From Lepidonotus clava (Eukaryota > Annelida > Polychaeta > Phyllodocida > Polynoidae), in the NCBI GenBank assembly GCA_936440205.1, contig OW387140.1, forward strand, positions 21,511,659 to 21,575,658: a stretch of DNA of 64,000 nucleotides, written 5' to 3'. Position 1 is the first letter of the stretch, and each line of letters opens with the position of its first letter. The notes beneath the pieces were generated by a model. It had not been told where the DNA came from. It ran no database searches and saw nothing but the letters and a program-made list of their open reading frames with translations. Shown here piece after piece: positions 35,951 through 49,900 of the stretch. The translations under genes were made by a program, and so were the position numbers.

Positions 35951-37839
35951 TTGCAACTCTATTTTGTTCTGACTGATACTCTTCCCTACCCATGTTAGGT
36001 TATTGTTAGGTTAGGGATAGAATAGGATTAGGTAACATTCGAAAAGTAAGAGCTAAATATTTATCAAGAAGTATGCAGTTTTGGTCCATTTACCTTCATT
36101 TTGTTAACTATATGAAGTGAGATACTATAACCACTGATAACTTTGGCGTCCCCCAAAATCCTTGCACCAAAATAATTATTGTTAATTCCGAAAATTGCAG
36201 ACTAACATCATTAACAACATTGTACTGTAATCTATTGTTATCATTAATTGGACTGGCCAAATGCTGACACCAGCTATTGCCAAGTCTATGTTTGTATTTG
36301 CATAATTGATTTGTTATTATGTACATTTTCATCAAACCCACTTATACGGAATTTGTGAAAATTAGTATAGTTAATAAATAAAAAGAAAAGATTGTTCGAT
36401 GACTGACAAATACGAAAATACTGTGTTCTTATAATATTATAAGCTGCTTACTAATCCCGATGCCAGCAAATGTACCAGATATTATTAAAAAACTTATCAT
36501 TTAACTCTCCTCTCTGAGATATAGGTTGAATGATGCAAAATTATTCACACCCAGCCACGGTTACATGCACATCCTACATCTTTGAAAAGTAAGATTCTTT
36601 ATTAATTTTAAAGAAACACTATTTCAACAGCAGTTTACGTAGCAGCAGTACGATAGACTTAAAAACTAATGTGGTTGAGTTTGCAAGGAGAGGTTGGTCT
36701 TTTATTTCTAAAATGGCGCATTCTTACGTATACTATTAAAGTAATTTTGACTTCATGATTCATTGATTGCCATCTGAGTTGGAAGGTAATTTCCTACTCA
36801 ACATATACGTGTGATTTATCTCAGAGGAATTGCCCTAAACAGAATTGTAATACACTACCACTTCAAATTCTTATGGAATGGCTCTCATCCCTTTCACTTT
36901 GCCGCTCTGCTAACCTCCGCCTATTCAACAAAAATTAATCATAATAAGTCTTCGTAAACCCTTGGCCTTCTCATACGCTGAGTGGATTAGCGCTGGTGGC
37001 TCCCAACGGGGACGTACACCTTGCAATATTTATCAGGTGTAAACCTGTGTCATTTATCCACGTGCATTATACCAGAGCTTTAACTCACCATTTGACTCGT
37101 TAGTTCTTGAAGCCTGATCGGCCCCTACATTTTTCTAGGGATTTTATTTCAACTGGGAGATACAATTTAGCCATTGGCCATTTTTCGTTGTTTCCCAGAT
37201 AGTGCGTGGGAAATCTGGACAAAATAAGAGTGGTAATATGATTACAATTGAAATTATAGAAATACAGAGATTTATAGTTTAAACAAAATAATCATTTACA
37301 AAATAATGCGGTTTACATGAACACAATTTAGAGCATGTTTGCAAACAAACAAAAACATACCTATACTCTCCGCTCTGCAAAACAGGCTGGCCTACAGCAC
37401 GTATTGTTCCTGTAGTGTAAGAAGTCCAAATAAAGGATGCTAAAAACCGAGTATTCTATCTTACGTTAACTGGGTGAATGACCGTGGTATTAGATCGAGT
37501 ATCAACCCCTAAGCCAAACGTGCAGCTATGTGGGCGAATGCAATGATCATCTTATAAACCGCCTTGCTTTATAACCTGAGACTAGGCAATGTAAATGGCA
37601 TTTAATCAGAGCAATATTGGCTTCTACAATATGGAATTACACTTATAAATAACCAAGTTATGACAGATGCCCTCTGTATCCTAACAATGCGCCTGAATGT
37701 ATAACTCATTTTTACCCCCATCACATCGCTCCACTGTTATGGTAATGACAGTCGTCTTCATAATACACGTCAATCATAGAAAAACAAGACGGTATGAGCT
37801 TGAATCTTATCTTACACTGGGGACAAAAACACTTGAGGC
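35951..37839. other. Noncoding DNA, nothing recognised
   Basis: AT-rich. A few TTAGGTT words at about 35995-36035. No gene is recognised. Confidence 0.5.
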
Positions 37840-38035
37840 TGTGGGTAAGACAATGAGGTGCACAGTGGGTTTTGGGCCAGCGGTGAGCAGGTCCCGAGCA
37901 GATCCCGAGCATGTGGGACCGTCCCCGGGGACGGGAGCAGCTCGGCCCGCCCTCAGTGTGCGTGCCTCGGGTCTAAGGAGGGTCGCCCCAGAAAAGACGC
38001 TCGGTCTATGGGGGGCCGGTCGTCACTTGAAGTGA
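37840..38035. other. Isolated GC/CpG-rich patch
   Basis: About 190 bases of strongly GC-rich sequence with many CpGs (GTCCCCGGGGACGGGAGC and similar) stand out against AT-rich flanks. Its composition resembles the Mcr exons 3 kb downstream. Translation in both directions gives short Arg/Ser/Pro-rich frames without a recognisable family. It could be a CpG-island promoter, a noncoding 5' exon of Mcr, or an exon of an unseen gene. Confidence 0.35.
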
Positions 38036-38473
38036 TTATGGCACGTGTACTTGCACAATCCTTATGTTAAGATGTTACTGTTATATTTAACTGTCAATTT
38101 GAAAGTAATAGCCGATGTGATTTTCAAAAATATTATTTATAGTAAATTACTTATTGCGTATGTGATTGGTTGATGATAGAGGGAATAGGAAATAACAAGT
38201 TACCGATGATTAAGTTTGAATGTTAACAACTATACAATATCTGTGATTTATATGAACTCTTATAAAATTTAAATTTTAAAAGTGACCTGGGAAGCAATGA
38301 GTAGGCAACAAAAAATAATGGTGACGACAAAACATAATAATTATTATTTATAGTAACATGTATAAATGGATCGTAACCATGGTAACAGAGCCGTTACATC
38401 ACTTACCATGTCAAATTATTATCTAAATAGGTATCATCATACAAAATGCATCTATAATGACACAATTAAGTTT
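38036..38473. other. Noncoding spacer, nothing recognised
   Basis: AT-rich, no gene recognised. Confidence 0.5.
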
Positions 38474-38770
38474 GGCTGGTTGGTTATTGGTTACTTTATG
38501 CCCTGGTTAACTGCCAGGGTCAAACCTAGGGCAGTGACGGTCATCGAATATACGAGAAGGTCAACACCCTGTCCCTACACTTTTACTGAGGCAAGGGTTC
38601 TTTTACTTCCCATAGACACAGCATGAGAAGGACAGGCCTTTGATATAGCAGTATGTCCACATTGCTTAGGGTAGAAAAGTCTAACTGCCAGCACCGGGAT
38701 ATTTCAACCCATGACCTCTCATCTTCTCACCTGGCGTCGTAGACCAAACGGTCATTCCAACCCCCACACC
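38474..38770 (-). mobile_element. SINE with tRNA-like head and AACC tail, copy B
   Basis: Read on the minus strand it has a tRNA-like head whose box-B-like word is GGTCATGGGTTGAA followed by ATATCCCG. The shared body follows (CTTGCCTCAGTAAAAGTGTA and the upstream CTATGGGAAGTAAAAGAAC), and it ends CCAATAACCAACCAGCC. The body matches 21612-21905 in the opposite orientation. It is fuller than the other copy because the head is kept. Confidence 0.7.
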
Positions 38771-39749
38771 TTAGAGATGTTTTTTTCGGCAGAGGTAGGT
38801 GATGTAACTGGTACCATAAACCTGGTTATACTTGGCTGTTGACATTGCAAAATCTATATACCACTCGCTTAAACCTTCAAGAAAAAGAAAACAAATTTTC
38901 GGTGAAATAATCGTAAAAAGAGGTTTATCATGAATTACTCATTCAATATTTAGTATAACACGGTTCACCATAGCTTGACCTCAGTGGGTGTGTATGAGCT
39001 GAACATGCTCTCAGAAGTGTGATGTCGGCATGAGCAGCTGCTTGAGTAAGCTACCAGGAACCACGTCCACCCACTTCAGACGGCACCCCAGTATTAGTGA
39101 GGATATAATTATAATATATATGATAGGTAATGTAGATGCAGTGTTGTATTTGATCATATAACATTACCGTCAACCAGTCATTGGTCACCGTCTATACCAA
39201 TGATCACACGGGCTTCCTGTTAATTACCAGGTGAATATTGATAAGTGCCACATTGCTATAGATCAGAGCAGCAACTTGGGATCTCCTGAGCTTTGACAGT
39301 TCAAATATCTTTCTGTTTACTTTTCTCTTCACATTGTGAGAGGTATAAATCCTTTTCACGACCCTACGCGCTGCAGTCCACCCAACTAGCAGGCCCAGGG
39401 TGGCGGGAGTCAGGCACCTGGGTCGGTGCATTTCATATAGGCTAGCTAACAAAGGGACAATTATGAACGTTTTATATAAATCCTAATAATACACTAACAA
39501 AAAGGTAAATTGACAATTTTTAGCACTCATATTGGTAGGCAAAAACATCTGTTCTTTACTACAAGTAACCTAATATCATGATAATATAATTATGTAGTTT
39601 AGGTGCATTAAGGAATTCTTTGAGTCTTGCTAGCCTTTTATTTGGAAGGAGGTCAACACTAAAATCAAGTTAATTGCAGGTACTCACCAAGGGGGATTGT
39701 TTTGCACCTCAGTCAGCCCAACTACAGTTACCCTACCTGCCCCTCCCCT
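38771..39749. other. Noncoding DNA, nothing recognised
   Basis: A minus-strand frame of 82 codons at 39204-39452 has no recognisable family. Confidence 0.45.
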
Positions 39750-39750
39750 C

Positions 39751-39790
<40 letters not shown>
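39750..39790. repeat. (AT)n microsatellite
   Basis: About 18-20 uninterrupted TA units. Confidence 0.95.
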
Positions 39791-39792
<2 letters not shown>

Positions 39793-40599
39793 TCCACACA
39801 CTACTAATAGGCACAGGTGCTTAACAACCTGAATTGTCACTTGGTTCTGCACCAAACCTTGTGGTCAGTGTGGCAGACTGAAATGGACAGCACTCCCCTC
39901 ACCAGGGTTCATATTATACCCAAGGGGGGGGGGGGCGCCACCTTTAATAAGAAAGGTGTATATTCTTGAGAAAGATCATGTTCAATGTCTATGCCAAGGT
40001 ATGAATAGTACTGCTCAACAAAATGACGTTATATTCATATTCCTTGCATTAAAAAAGATATGGCACCAGTTCTTTGAATTGCATCGAAGATACATCGCCT
40101 TAAACATGGTTCCATTGAAACCTAATCTGCTAATGTCCACTTCCTTGGTTCAGACATATCCACAAGCAGGGCGCCACACTAGTATAAAAGGTCTATATAA
40201 TCTATCTTTAAAGCCCCAAATCGACTAGGTCTGGCGACTGATCGGTGCTAGAATCGGCCTCATCTACCAGAATAATCATGTATCCTTTCTTCCTTTTCAT
40301 TTTTTACACACACTTCTAGATGTTAACGAAATAGGACCACATCTAACAGCTGTTAAGCAATTGGGGCATTTAATGGAAACGCGTTTCTCGCTTTCTAAAC
40401 ACGAATATCTCACTTACTCTTTAAGATCTGCTTTTGTGCTTTGGTGGAGATGAAGAAAAAATGCAATGAAGGGAGCAAGATTATTGATAACATTATGCTA
40501 CACTTGATTTTTTTAATTGATAGAAAAAAGCTTTTCAGTGCACAATCATTTGAAGGCGTTCTATTATATATTTGAAATTCCAAATGAATGGCGGGAAGG
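39791..40599. other. Noncoding upstream DNA of Mcr-like gene
   Basis: Contains a G homopolymer of about 11 at about 39925-39936. No gene is recognised. Confidence 0.5.
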
Positions 40600-40844
40600 C
40601 TGATGTTTGATGGCGGTGTTTGTCTGGCAAGGGGTCGCTGCAACCCCAATTATTTAGGTCACGTTATCTCTTTGAACCTTTGCTCGCCAAAGATAACACG
40701 ATGGCTGGACCAGTAAGGTGTCCCCAAACCTTATCTGGACCTGTGCCGATAAGACCGAACCGGGCCGACCGTCACTCAAAAGATGGCCCCGCGGTGCGTG
40801 CACTGACATACTAACGGGGGAATATTCACAAAATAAGGAGGAAA
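40600..40844 (+). promoter_or_regulatory. Candidate promoter of the Mcr-like gene with four GATA motifs
   Basis: Four GATA-factor words lie within 90 bases: TTATCT at 40664, AGATAA at 40691, TTATCT at 40731 and GATAAG at 40748. The first two are an inverted pair around CTTTGAACCTTTG, itself like a nuclear-receptor DR1 half-site pair. The stretch after 40750 becomes CpG-rich up to the ATG. No TATA box was seen. GATA factors commonly drive blood-cell and gut immune genes in invertebrates, which would suit this family. Binding is inferred. Confidence 0.45.
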
Positions 40845-40957
40845 ATGTGGCTTAAAGTGACTTTTCTCACCGCCCTGGTGGCGGTGGTGTATTTGGACGG
40901 CGGGGTGAGCGGCCAGGACTTTTGTAACACGGATGGCTGTCGGCTGGGGCGCGAGGC
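40845..40957 (+). CDS. Mcr: Mcr-like exon 1: signal peptide
   Basis: ATG in AAAATGTGG context. Codes a hydrophobic leader (FLTALVAVVYLDGGVSG) with likely cleavage before QDF, then two cysteines. Donor GC then GTGAGT, phase 2. Intron 1 is about 3 kb. Confidence 0.85.
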
Positions 40958-43900
40958 GTGAGTATACTCTGGTTTATGCCTTCAGACTGTGTGTAGGAGC
41001 TACAATCACTGAGTTCTTACCTGTATCAGGGAATTCGGCCTGACCTAGATGACTCAGTGACCCGCTTCCGCTTAATAAACACCGCACTACAGGTGGAATA
41101 ATAAGGATTTAATAATATGGATACTTTTCATAATTGGTCATATTCTCTTCAAGTGAATGTTCATAAATCATTATCGTGTTAACTGGTTAATAATTGTTTA
41201 TGCATCATGCCGATTCCGACTCAGTAATAATAGTATTATATAGATGACCGGTTTCATATATTTCATTTTTACCCATCTTCGAAAATATACTGTTCCAGTC
41301 AGTGATGTCATCAGTAGATTTTGTCTCTTTCTTTGTAATCACTAATAAGCTAGTTGATGATACGTATTATTATGACGTCAGACATTATGCTACAATCAGG
41401 AAGAACACTATAATAATTATTCTTCTATGATACCAGCTCATTATTTCGTGATTACGAAAAATTAATGACATAAAGTATGTTGCTGTAAGGTTCGACCGAC
41501 ACGACCATCATTATTTCCTCAATCTATTTATTAGGGCCTATATGAATTAGATAACAATATTAATTACCTTAAATTGTTTGTAACTAGTACCCCCGTTAAC
41601 TTTTATCCTTTAAAACACTTTTACAACGTTAATTTTGATTAGGGGATAAGGTATCTTAGATCTATGATAATATATTTTTATTTCATTTCCTAAAATGGAA
41701 AAACCAAATATTTGTTGTCATTCCCTGCGAACATTAAACATGTTTACCATTGGACGTATGTTAACGTAGGACTACTAATATCATCTAGGCCATCGGTTGG
41801 TTATAATATTCGTATTGAAAAGAGACAAATTGAAAACTAGTTAACTGCTTACTTCGGCAAGGCTAGTACTAAAGAACTCAAAAATATAATCTTTGTCAAA
41901 CGATATCGTTCACAATGTGTTAACTCATGATATGAATTGTCTAGCATTGTTTCTCCCATGACTATTATAGCTCACCAAGGGAAGCATCTTGAATCGCCAC
42001 TGTTTTTCGTCCTTGTATAATTCAGGTTACCGTACCAAACACTTTTTTCATTAGTATCTAGGCAGGGGTGGATGCAGGAATTGAAAAGAAAACGAGGGGG
42101 ATCCACCCGTCGTGTGTATGCGCTCGGCATTAATATCCCCCCCCCCCCCCGCGCCTTGAGTTAGGGCCCTCCCTTCGAAAATCACATCGTTGTGTTTAGA
42201 TAGGCCTAGTGAAAACTATTAAAAACAGTTTTTTATAAGGTTGGAAATTGTAGGGAAATACGTATACTTTTAAAATTACGATTTAGCTGAATTCCTCGAA
42301 ATATCTCTCAAAGTACCTTACTATCCTTCCTTTGCGTACATTCAAAATTCAATTACTTCTGAGTATTACCTCCAATAACCTTTGTTCGTCCTCGATGACA
42401 ATAATTTTTGTACGATGGATTTGAAGGGAAATGTTGAGGTCTGTTTTCCTCTTGGAGCAGGGAGAATTGCTGCTTGATGACAGACGACACAGAAAATAAG
42501 AAAAGGGGAGTGTCACAATGCTCCTGCCTGTCACAAAGACTCTGTGAGACCTAATGTTGAGACTAATACGGTCGTGTACGTTGTCATACATCTACTAAAA
42601 TTCAATTATAATATTGGAAGGTCGGGCAGAGTTTATGTCCATACATGGACCATAACTGACTTCTTTCTGACTTCTTATTCCTCATAGTCAGCAAAAGTGT
42701 GTTAGACTCGGGAGTATTGTCCCGTCGTCGTAATAACATGTACAACAAAATTTGAAAGAAACTGCAAGATTGAAACAAGTTCTTACTTTGATGTGTACGT
42801 CAAACTGGATATGAAATGTGGATGTATGGGAAAAGCTGAAATTAGGATTTATTTAGATGATTTGGGACAGAATATTGATTTGGATTTGTTTTTCAATAAC
42901 CTAAAACGGGAAGTATATTGAACATTTTAGTCAATATTTTGCTTGGCGTTCTTCTCAATTTTCTCCCCATTAAAGGACCATACACAAAGGAGATATTCTG
43001 GACAATCAAACAAGCGATGGGAAAATTAGGGATGGTTGAATTCACAATAGCGATCAAGGGACCGTTTGGGGGTCATGTGTAAGAGATTTTCTCGGAGATA
43101 GACCTAGACTCGAAAACTATCCCTGAAGTGCATGTTCCTTAAGGCAGTATGCGGAAAAAAACGATGGCGACTTCATGTGATTCTCACACTTGTGGGGTTC
43201 ACTAAACAGTTCTAAAACCTAGATATTTCTATCTAAAATTCCCGAGGATTTCAACTCAGAAGAAGCATCATAAGCAAGGGAATTTTGATGTTGGATTTTC
43301 ACACAACAGTGGCTGGATGTTCGTTGTTGCATGAGTCATTACGTGATGGGCCACCGTGGTCCGTCATTGCATTTAGCATAACAATTAGCAAAACAATGAT
43401 TAACAAGGAAAGGTATCCCTGCAAAGAAGAATTATATTAACGAGCGAAAATTCAACGCCTTTTAAATGCATCTTTTGTTCAAGTTAGAATTCATGTTGCA
43501 TGAATATGATATTGAACTATGTAGGGTGTATTGTAAGCATTGGTTTTTCAGAAAGAGCTGTTTGATCTCGGGAGTCACTTGGTTATTGTATGAATATATG
43601 GGTTCTTATGATAGGCTCTATCGAACACCTTTGGAGTGTATCAATTTTCCCCATAGGTATCAAATTTATGATATCTAGGGGAAAATCTGGGTCGCTGGTT
43701 TAGCTTTTCATACTTCTCTTCTCTTCACTTACTATGCCCCTTTGCTGTTGCCTGTGTCCGCTACTCGCAAATATATTTGTAAATGCCAGTGGGCAACTAA
43801 ATTTTATATCTAATATAATATGTTACTTCTCTACGACATTAATTGCCATATTGCAGCTCAAGTCTTGTAGTATAATGCCTCGTGTACCCTTTGTAACGAT

Positions 43901-46900
43901 GTGCCCCCCTGGTCTCCCTCAGGTCGTACTTCATCACGTCGCCGAAGGTGATCCGGCCCGACCACATCGTCCAGATGACGGTGACCATGTTAAAGATGTA
44001 CTACCCCCGGGTCACGGTCCGCTGCGCCATCCGACGTCATGACGAGGACATGGCCACGGCCGAGAGGACCTTCACCACCGAGGGCCACGCCGTCGTCCAG
44101 CTCAAGGTGGGGTCTTTAACCTACTCGATTAAATATGCATACATAATATATAAATATAATACATGACGCATACAGATATATATGTATGCGCCGGTAATGA
44201 TAGAAAAAAAAACATTGATATAATTTCAAATAGGTACTTGGCCCTTTAAAACAACACTCCGTTATGACAGTTTTAAAGCAATTTTGTAAAGGCATAATGG
44301 GTGGCATATGCATGTTGAAATTTATGCATGCATGTTTGTCGTGGGGACCGTACAATCTTGTTTCCCTTCCATCTATACAAGATAAAGCATATTTATTCAT
44401 TCTAAGCGACCCCCCCCCCCCCTCCCCCGCTCCCTTTTCTTCGTATTTTAGTGAAACGCATATTGCAATACCCTCGGCAATATGGCAGGAACACAATTAT
44501 TGCCTTCACTACACGGTCAGATGTTCCAAATTCCCAATTGATGTGGGTGTGTTTCACAAAGTAGACACGGCTTGTGCCGACTTTGTTGAGGTGGCCCCGG
44601 GCAAAGGGTGTAAACGCAAAGAGATATGGATATTCCATGTACAGCAACTTCAGAAGGGCTGCTCTTTGTTGTCAGAATCGGTTAGCTTACAGGCCTACCT
44701 GCCAAAGATGTCTTTGATTTAACAAGTCTTGGAGCGATCATATAACAATACTGCTGGAGATAGTGAAAGTGTTATCAAGAGGTAAAACCTTGTGGACAGC
44801 TGTAACTGGCCTATCATAAAAAAGTGCAAAAGCCTTCGTTCTAAATTGTTTGTGTTATAGAGATTCATCATGCTCTGAGAATTACTGTCACCTTCAGTGA
44901 GAATGCGTCACCTCAGCAGATGTACAAGATAAAAGAAGAGTTAGTTTATATCACTTTACAGTAACTAACCGTATAAATTAAAACTTTATACCCAAATGGT
45001 TTCAAAACTGCTGACAGCTAGCATGAGTTAAGAACTGATTAATAACTTGTTTGTCGACATAGTAATAGTAAGAAGAACGTTATCCACATGCCCACAGTGC
45101 TATATCTCCAGGTCAAGGGTGACAATATTCACATTAATTACAGTATCATCTTAGATATATATGCTACCTCAAATATGACCTAAACACATGATCGAGGTTA
45201 GATATCAAAATACAGTGACTTTTGAGAACAAAAATGACTCGGTTAAGCTGATACGGCACATATATATGTACATATGTTCCTGTGCCTAGCTAAGTACTGC
45301 TCCTAACTGTCTGTCAGGTTGCCTTTTTGCCGCCTAATAGGAGGCTAATCCACCTCTAACTCAAAACAAAACGGTATGACAGGGCACAGTCGTGTGTCTC
45401 TATATAGACAATGGACATACAAATAATGAGGCATGATTTGTGACTTTATCCACGTCCCAATAAGACATGGTCTATGACTCTGCCCTTGTGCAAGATATTA
45501 CTGCTGAAAAATACCTTTCTGCAAATATGGCATGTATTCTATTATCAAAGTTGGATTAATATGTGTTTTCATTGGTGGAACTATAATTCTAGTGCAATCA
45601 TGTTTGGATATCGGTAGGACTTCCACGTTATTTCTATGGGTGAGATCCATAGCTGTCACTCCCTTTCGTATCGACATTGGTTCTTGTTCTTTGAGAAAAA
45701 TAGTTGTTTTTAGAATGTAGGCCTAATTCAATGAAGCATTGAGCAGTTATAATCATCATCAAATTTTTATCCGGGGAACTTGGGTGATAATGATATTACA
45801 TGAAAAGTATAGTGGCCTGTGGTTCTTTTTTCACATCGTGGATCACTAGCTAAGCACGTTGACGCAGGTGATGATGCCGAACTAATTGGTGTTTTTTCGT
45901 TCAGATCCCGGCAAACGCCCAGCCGGGCAACTACACGCTGCGGGTGGAGGGCACCGAGGACAGCGGCTTCGGGGGGTCTCTTTTCGTCAACGAGACCGAG
46001 ATATTCTACGACTCAAAACAGCTGTCCGTTCTCATTCAACCAATTCGCCCTTTCTTCTGCCAAGGTCAACCAGGTAAGGTTACTATACATGCTCTTATGT
46101 AGCAGTAATTATTTATGTTGATGACTTTGTAAATCCCAGGGGGAGAGTTTTTAGTGGAGGACAATATGAAGTTTATATAACTTATAACTCACTTTCATTC
46201 TAGGCAATAAAGAGGCACTTGGCACACCTAGTCATGTTATGTAATTTTCATATTAAACAAAATAATCTTCAACCTAAACGGAACAAGTCTAAATGGAGTA
46301 TGAGATAAAAATGTAGCGGGTTGAAACTGTTTAGTTGAGAGCGTATTTAAACTCGACGCATTATCAAAGGAAATGGTGCCTGTGTGTTTGAGAGCCTGAG
46401 TCAAGTCCCCTTCTGCATACTACTGACGGCGATGTTTTCCCCCCTTGACAGTCCATTTCCGAGTCATGCCCGTGGAGAACAACCTTATGTCTCGCAGCGG
46501 GAGTATGGACGTCTATATAATCGTAAGTACCTCAATCCAGTCGTGTTTAAGATGGGACTTGATGCATTCCGTGTCCGTCTGTACATCTAAATGTGTCTGT
46601 TGAGCATAGGGAAATGTCCTTTTTATTGGACTATTTCTCAGGTAGTATATGTAATAAATCAACTGGGTGTCATCAATAAATTAACTTCTCATGACGGTAA
46701 AAGAGTGTCCTAGAGAATTGTGAGATTAAGCTTTAAGGCCATGCGCGTGTTTCATGTCTCAGATTATCTACCATTTGGGGCCATCAGAAGAAAATGGAAT
46801 ATGAGTTAAGGACAGACAGCAGTCATAGATGGTTGTTTTTGTTTATATTGCGTTACTCGCTAAGTGTAGAAGATTCAATGATATTATGAACTGATATTAT

Positions 46901-49900
46901 ATTATTTGCCAATAATATCAGATTTGTGGGAATTGCTCATTATTGAAAATCCTATTTTTTAACTTATCAGTATTTTATGAATATAGAATTCTCAATTGAT
47001 ACTTATTGGAAACCGTTTGTATATCATTCATAAAACGAAATAAAAATAATGGACGTGGTTAATTTATCTTAATGGACAGCCACGACACCGAACAATTGAG
47101 CTATCCTGTGGTCATGCCGTGTATATATGTAGATATGATATATCCCTAAGGGACATAATTCCGTTTTTATAGCAGAGCAGATTATTCGGTGCCAATACAC
47201 CATTGTCCCCTGAAAACTTTCTCCTGGGGTTGCATATATCCTAGAGTCAGGTGGCGCTAGATGTCGTGTTGTGTAAAATGGCTTATTGTTCACCGCTTTA
47301 CAACGGCAGACAACACCCATGCTGTGCCCGTATTAGGCGGGGCTTATTCGATCCCAGGCGGCTTATGCGAATGGTCATTGTCGATTAGGTTCTGTAGGGA
47401 GTCAGTTTGATATAAAGTAGAGTGGGTGGGGGATCCTAAGAGGTCTCATCTGTCTGAGCTTTTTACATCATGTATGTGTCTAGGCATACATACAACTCCC
47501 ATGGCGCCACAGCCATCCAATCGAGGCATGGGTCGGATACACAAAACATACCTCATGTTCTCTACCAGATTTGCGATGTGATGCATCAAGGTTCTTTGCC
47601 AAATACTCATAGCTATAAAGGATTCATTCTCTTGTGCTTATTAGTAAAAGGTGAAGGGGTCTTCCATTAGGTACATAAGCACATTTTAAGAATTTCTGAC
47701 CCTCCACACCCCCCCCCCCCTTTTTTTGCTAAGTGTGCATTAGATTTATACAGGAACGTGCGCAAATTAAAAAAATATATCAGACCCCCCTCCCTTGATT
47801 CGTACATACTTAACGGAAGGTCTCAAACCTTTTAATGCATTCAAAGTGATACATTGAAATACATTTCTCTATAAATATGAACTAATTCTATTGCATTTTC
47901 CAGGTTATTTAAACTAATCATTTGACATACCTTTCCAGGATGCCACTCAAAATATCGTCAAACGCTGGTTGTCCATGCAGACTAACGCTGGGGGTGAGAA
48001 CTAAACGATAATCATTATTTATACAATGTAAATCCAGAGATCATAAAATGTCACACCTAACATGAGGTTTTTTATTGCATCTGTGAGGAATGGGCGATCT
48101 TATATTCATTTGCTGAATTGCATACCGTTTCATTAAGGCAAAAGAATATTGCCTGTAAGAGATCCTCTTTAGGTTATCGTTCCGGTATAAAATTTCTAGT
48201 ATTCGATTTTCTTTTGCCTCTGAGAAACTATTTTCCTTGAAGTCTTGATTGAGGTGCATGGTAAGCTGCTTAAAATATCTAGTGTGGTATAACAGACATA
48301 CATTTGAAACTTATGTGAAGGATGTTTTATATATTTCTCATCTTCCAGGTGTCCTGGAGTTAGAATACCCATTGTCCGACCAACCAAAATTTGGAATGTG
48401 GCAAATAAAAGTCAATGCATTTGTGAGTATAAGTTCCTCGTACAGCGTATGATTAATTCTATATTCACTGTCAGGGTAAATTCTATAAATGAAGAAAGAA
48501 AAGCGAGATGGAACTGATGATGTTTATCAACGGAAGTAAAGCTGTTCTTCAAATATTAAAGTTTAAAAGAGTACACAACACTCCATTTGGTATACATTGT
48601 TGTACTTATATTTCTTCATTTGAATTGGGCGAATGGGGACTCGGATTCCTTTTAAAACCTATATCTGTCTTTGTATTTGCGTGCTATGTATCAGATCAAA
48701 TCATACAGTGTATTTCTTCTTCCAGGGACATGAGTACGTAAAGGAATTCGAAGTGATCGAATTCTGTAAGTATGATATATCTTTGCTTCTGTCAAGAACC
48801 AATGAATGTTTTTCAATAGTTCTGCTAGTAGAGACACGGGGCCTGTCAACTCCTTCTATAAGTATAGTCTCGACCCTTTCCATCAAAAGTGTATCAGAAG
48901 GTTACGAAATATTTGAACTTTCATTATCAAGGTATTGAAGAAGGTGATCTACGTAGGGGATGTGAATTAAAGGGGTAATTATGGACTGAGAATTGTGCGT
49001 AACTATATAGGTGAAGGATACGTGTGATACATGATATTCAACCTCACTAACTCATCGACGTCTACAGAAAAGGGGTAAAAGTACAGGCTCAGATCGCGAA
49101 TACTGCCGCACTCATGCAGGAGATAGGGCCTACGGACGCGGCTGCCATGTTGACTGTGGTCCTTCTTAAGGCGACTGACGGCCCTGAATCTGCTTCCTTA
49201 GGCCCTTATATCCCTTAAAGATTACCCCAATAGCATGCATTAGCATTGACCCAATTGTGGGGATTATCTGTAAAAGATATAAGTGAGGCCAAAAAGCGAT
49301 ATCGAATACGTTTGCAAACCAAGTGGGATTTGTGGATTAGTTTGATTAGACAATGGTTGTAAGTATTTAGTAATGATCAAAAAGGAATTTGTAGTTGATA
49401 TCATATGGCAAGCCATATTCAGACTGTAAATTTATCAATTAAGCTACATGACTTTGTAAAAAGGTTATAGGCCTATAGTTATCTCGGTGAGCTGTAACAT
49501 GAAGAAACAATCAGAAATCACCACCCACTAAACAATACTCGCATATTCTTGCATTAGTCTATTATAAAACGTTCGAAGTAGCCCTGTGGTTATGGCCACT
49601 TGAATAATTTCACCACATGGAAATGAAAAGACCGATATAGAACACTTCCTGATCAGTTTCCTTTGCAACTTTATACTTGATCACCTTTGTTTTCTCTCAG
49701 GGGCGACCTACATTGACGTAAACGTAAGCATGCCGTTATACCACATCGCGGATGACTACGGCATAGCGGGGACAGTTATGGCCAAGTAAGAACCTTCTTC
49801 AGTTAATATTTCATTTTGGCACGTTTTCTTCATAGTGAGAGGCTCGTCGGATAGATATTTCCCTTTCTATGGCCTATACATGCATAATAGACCAGATGGT

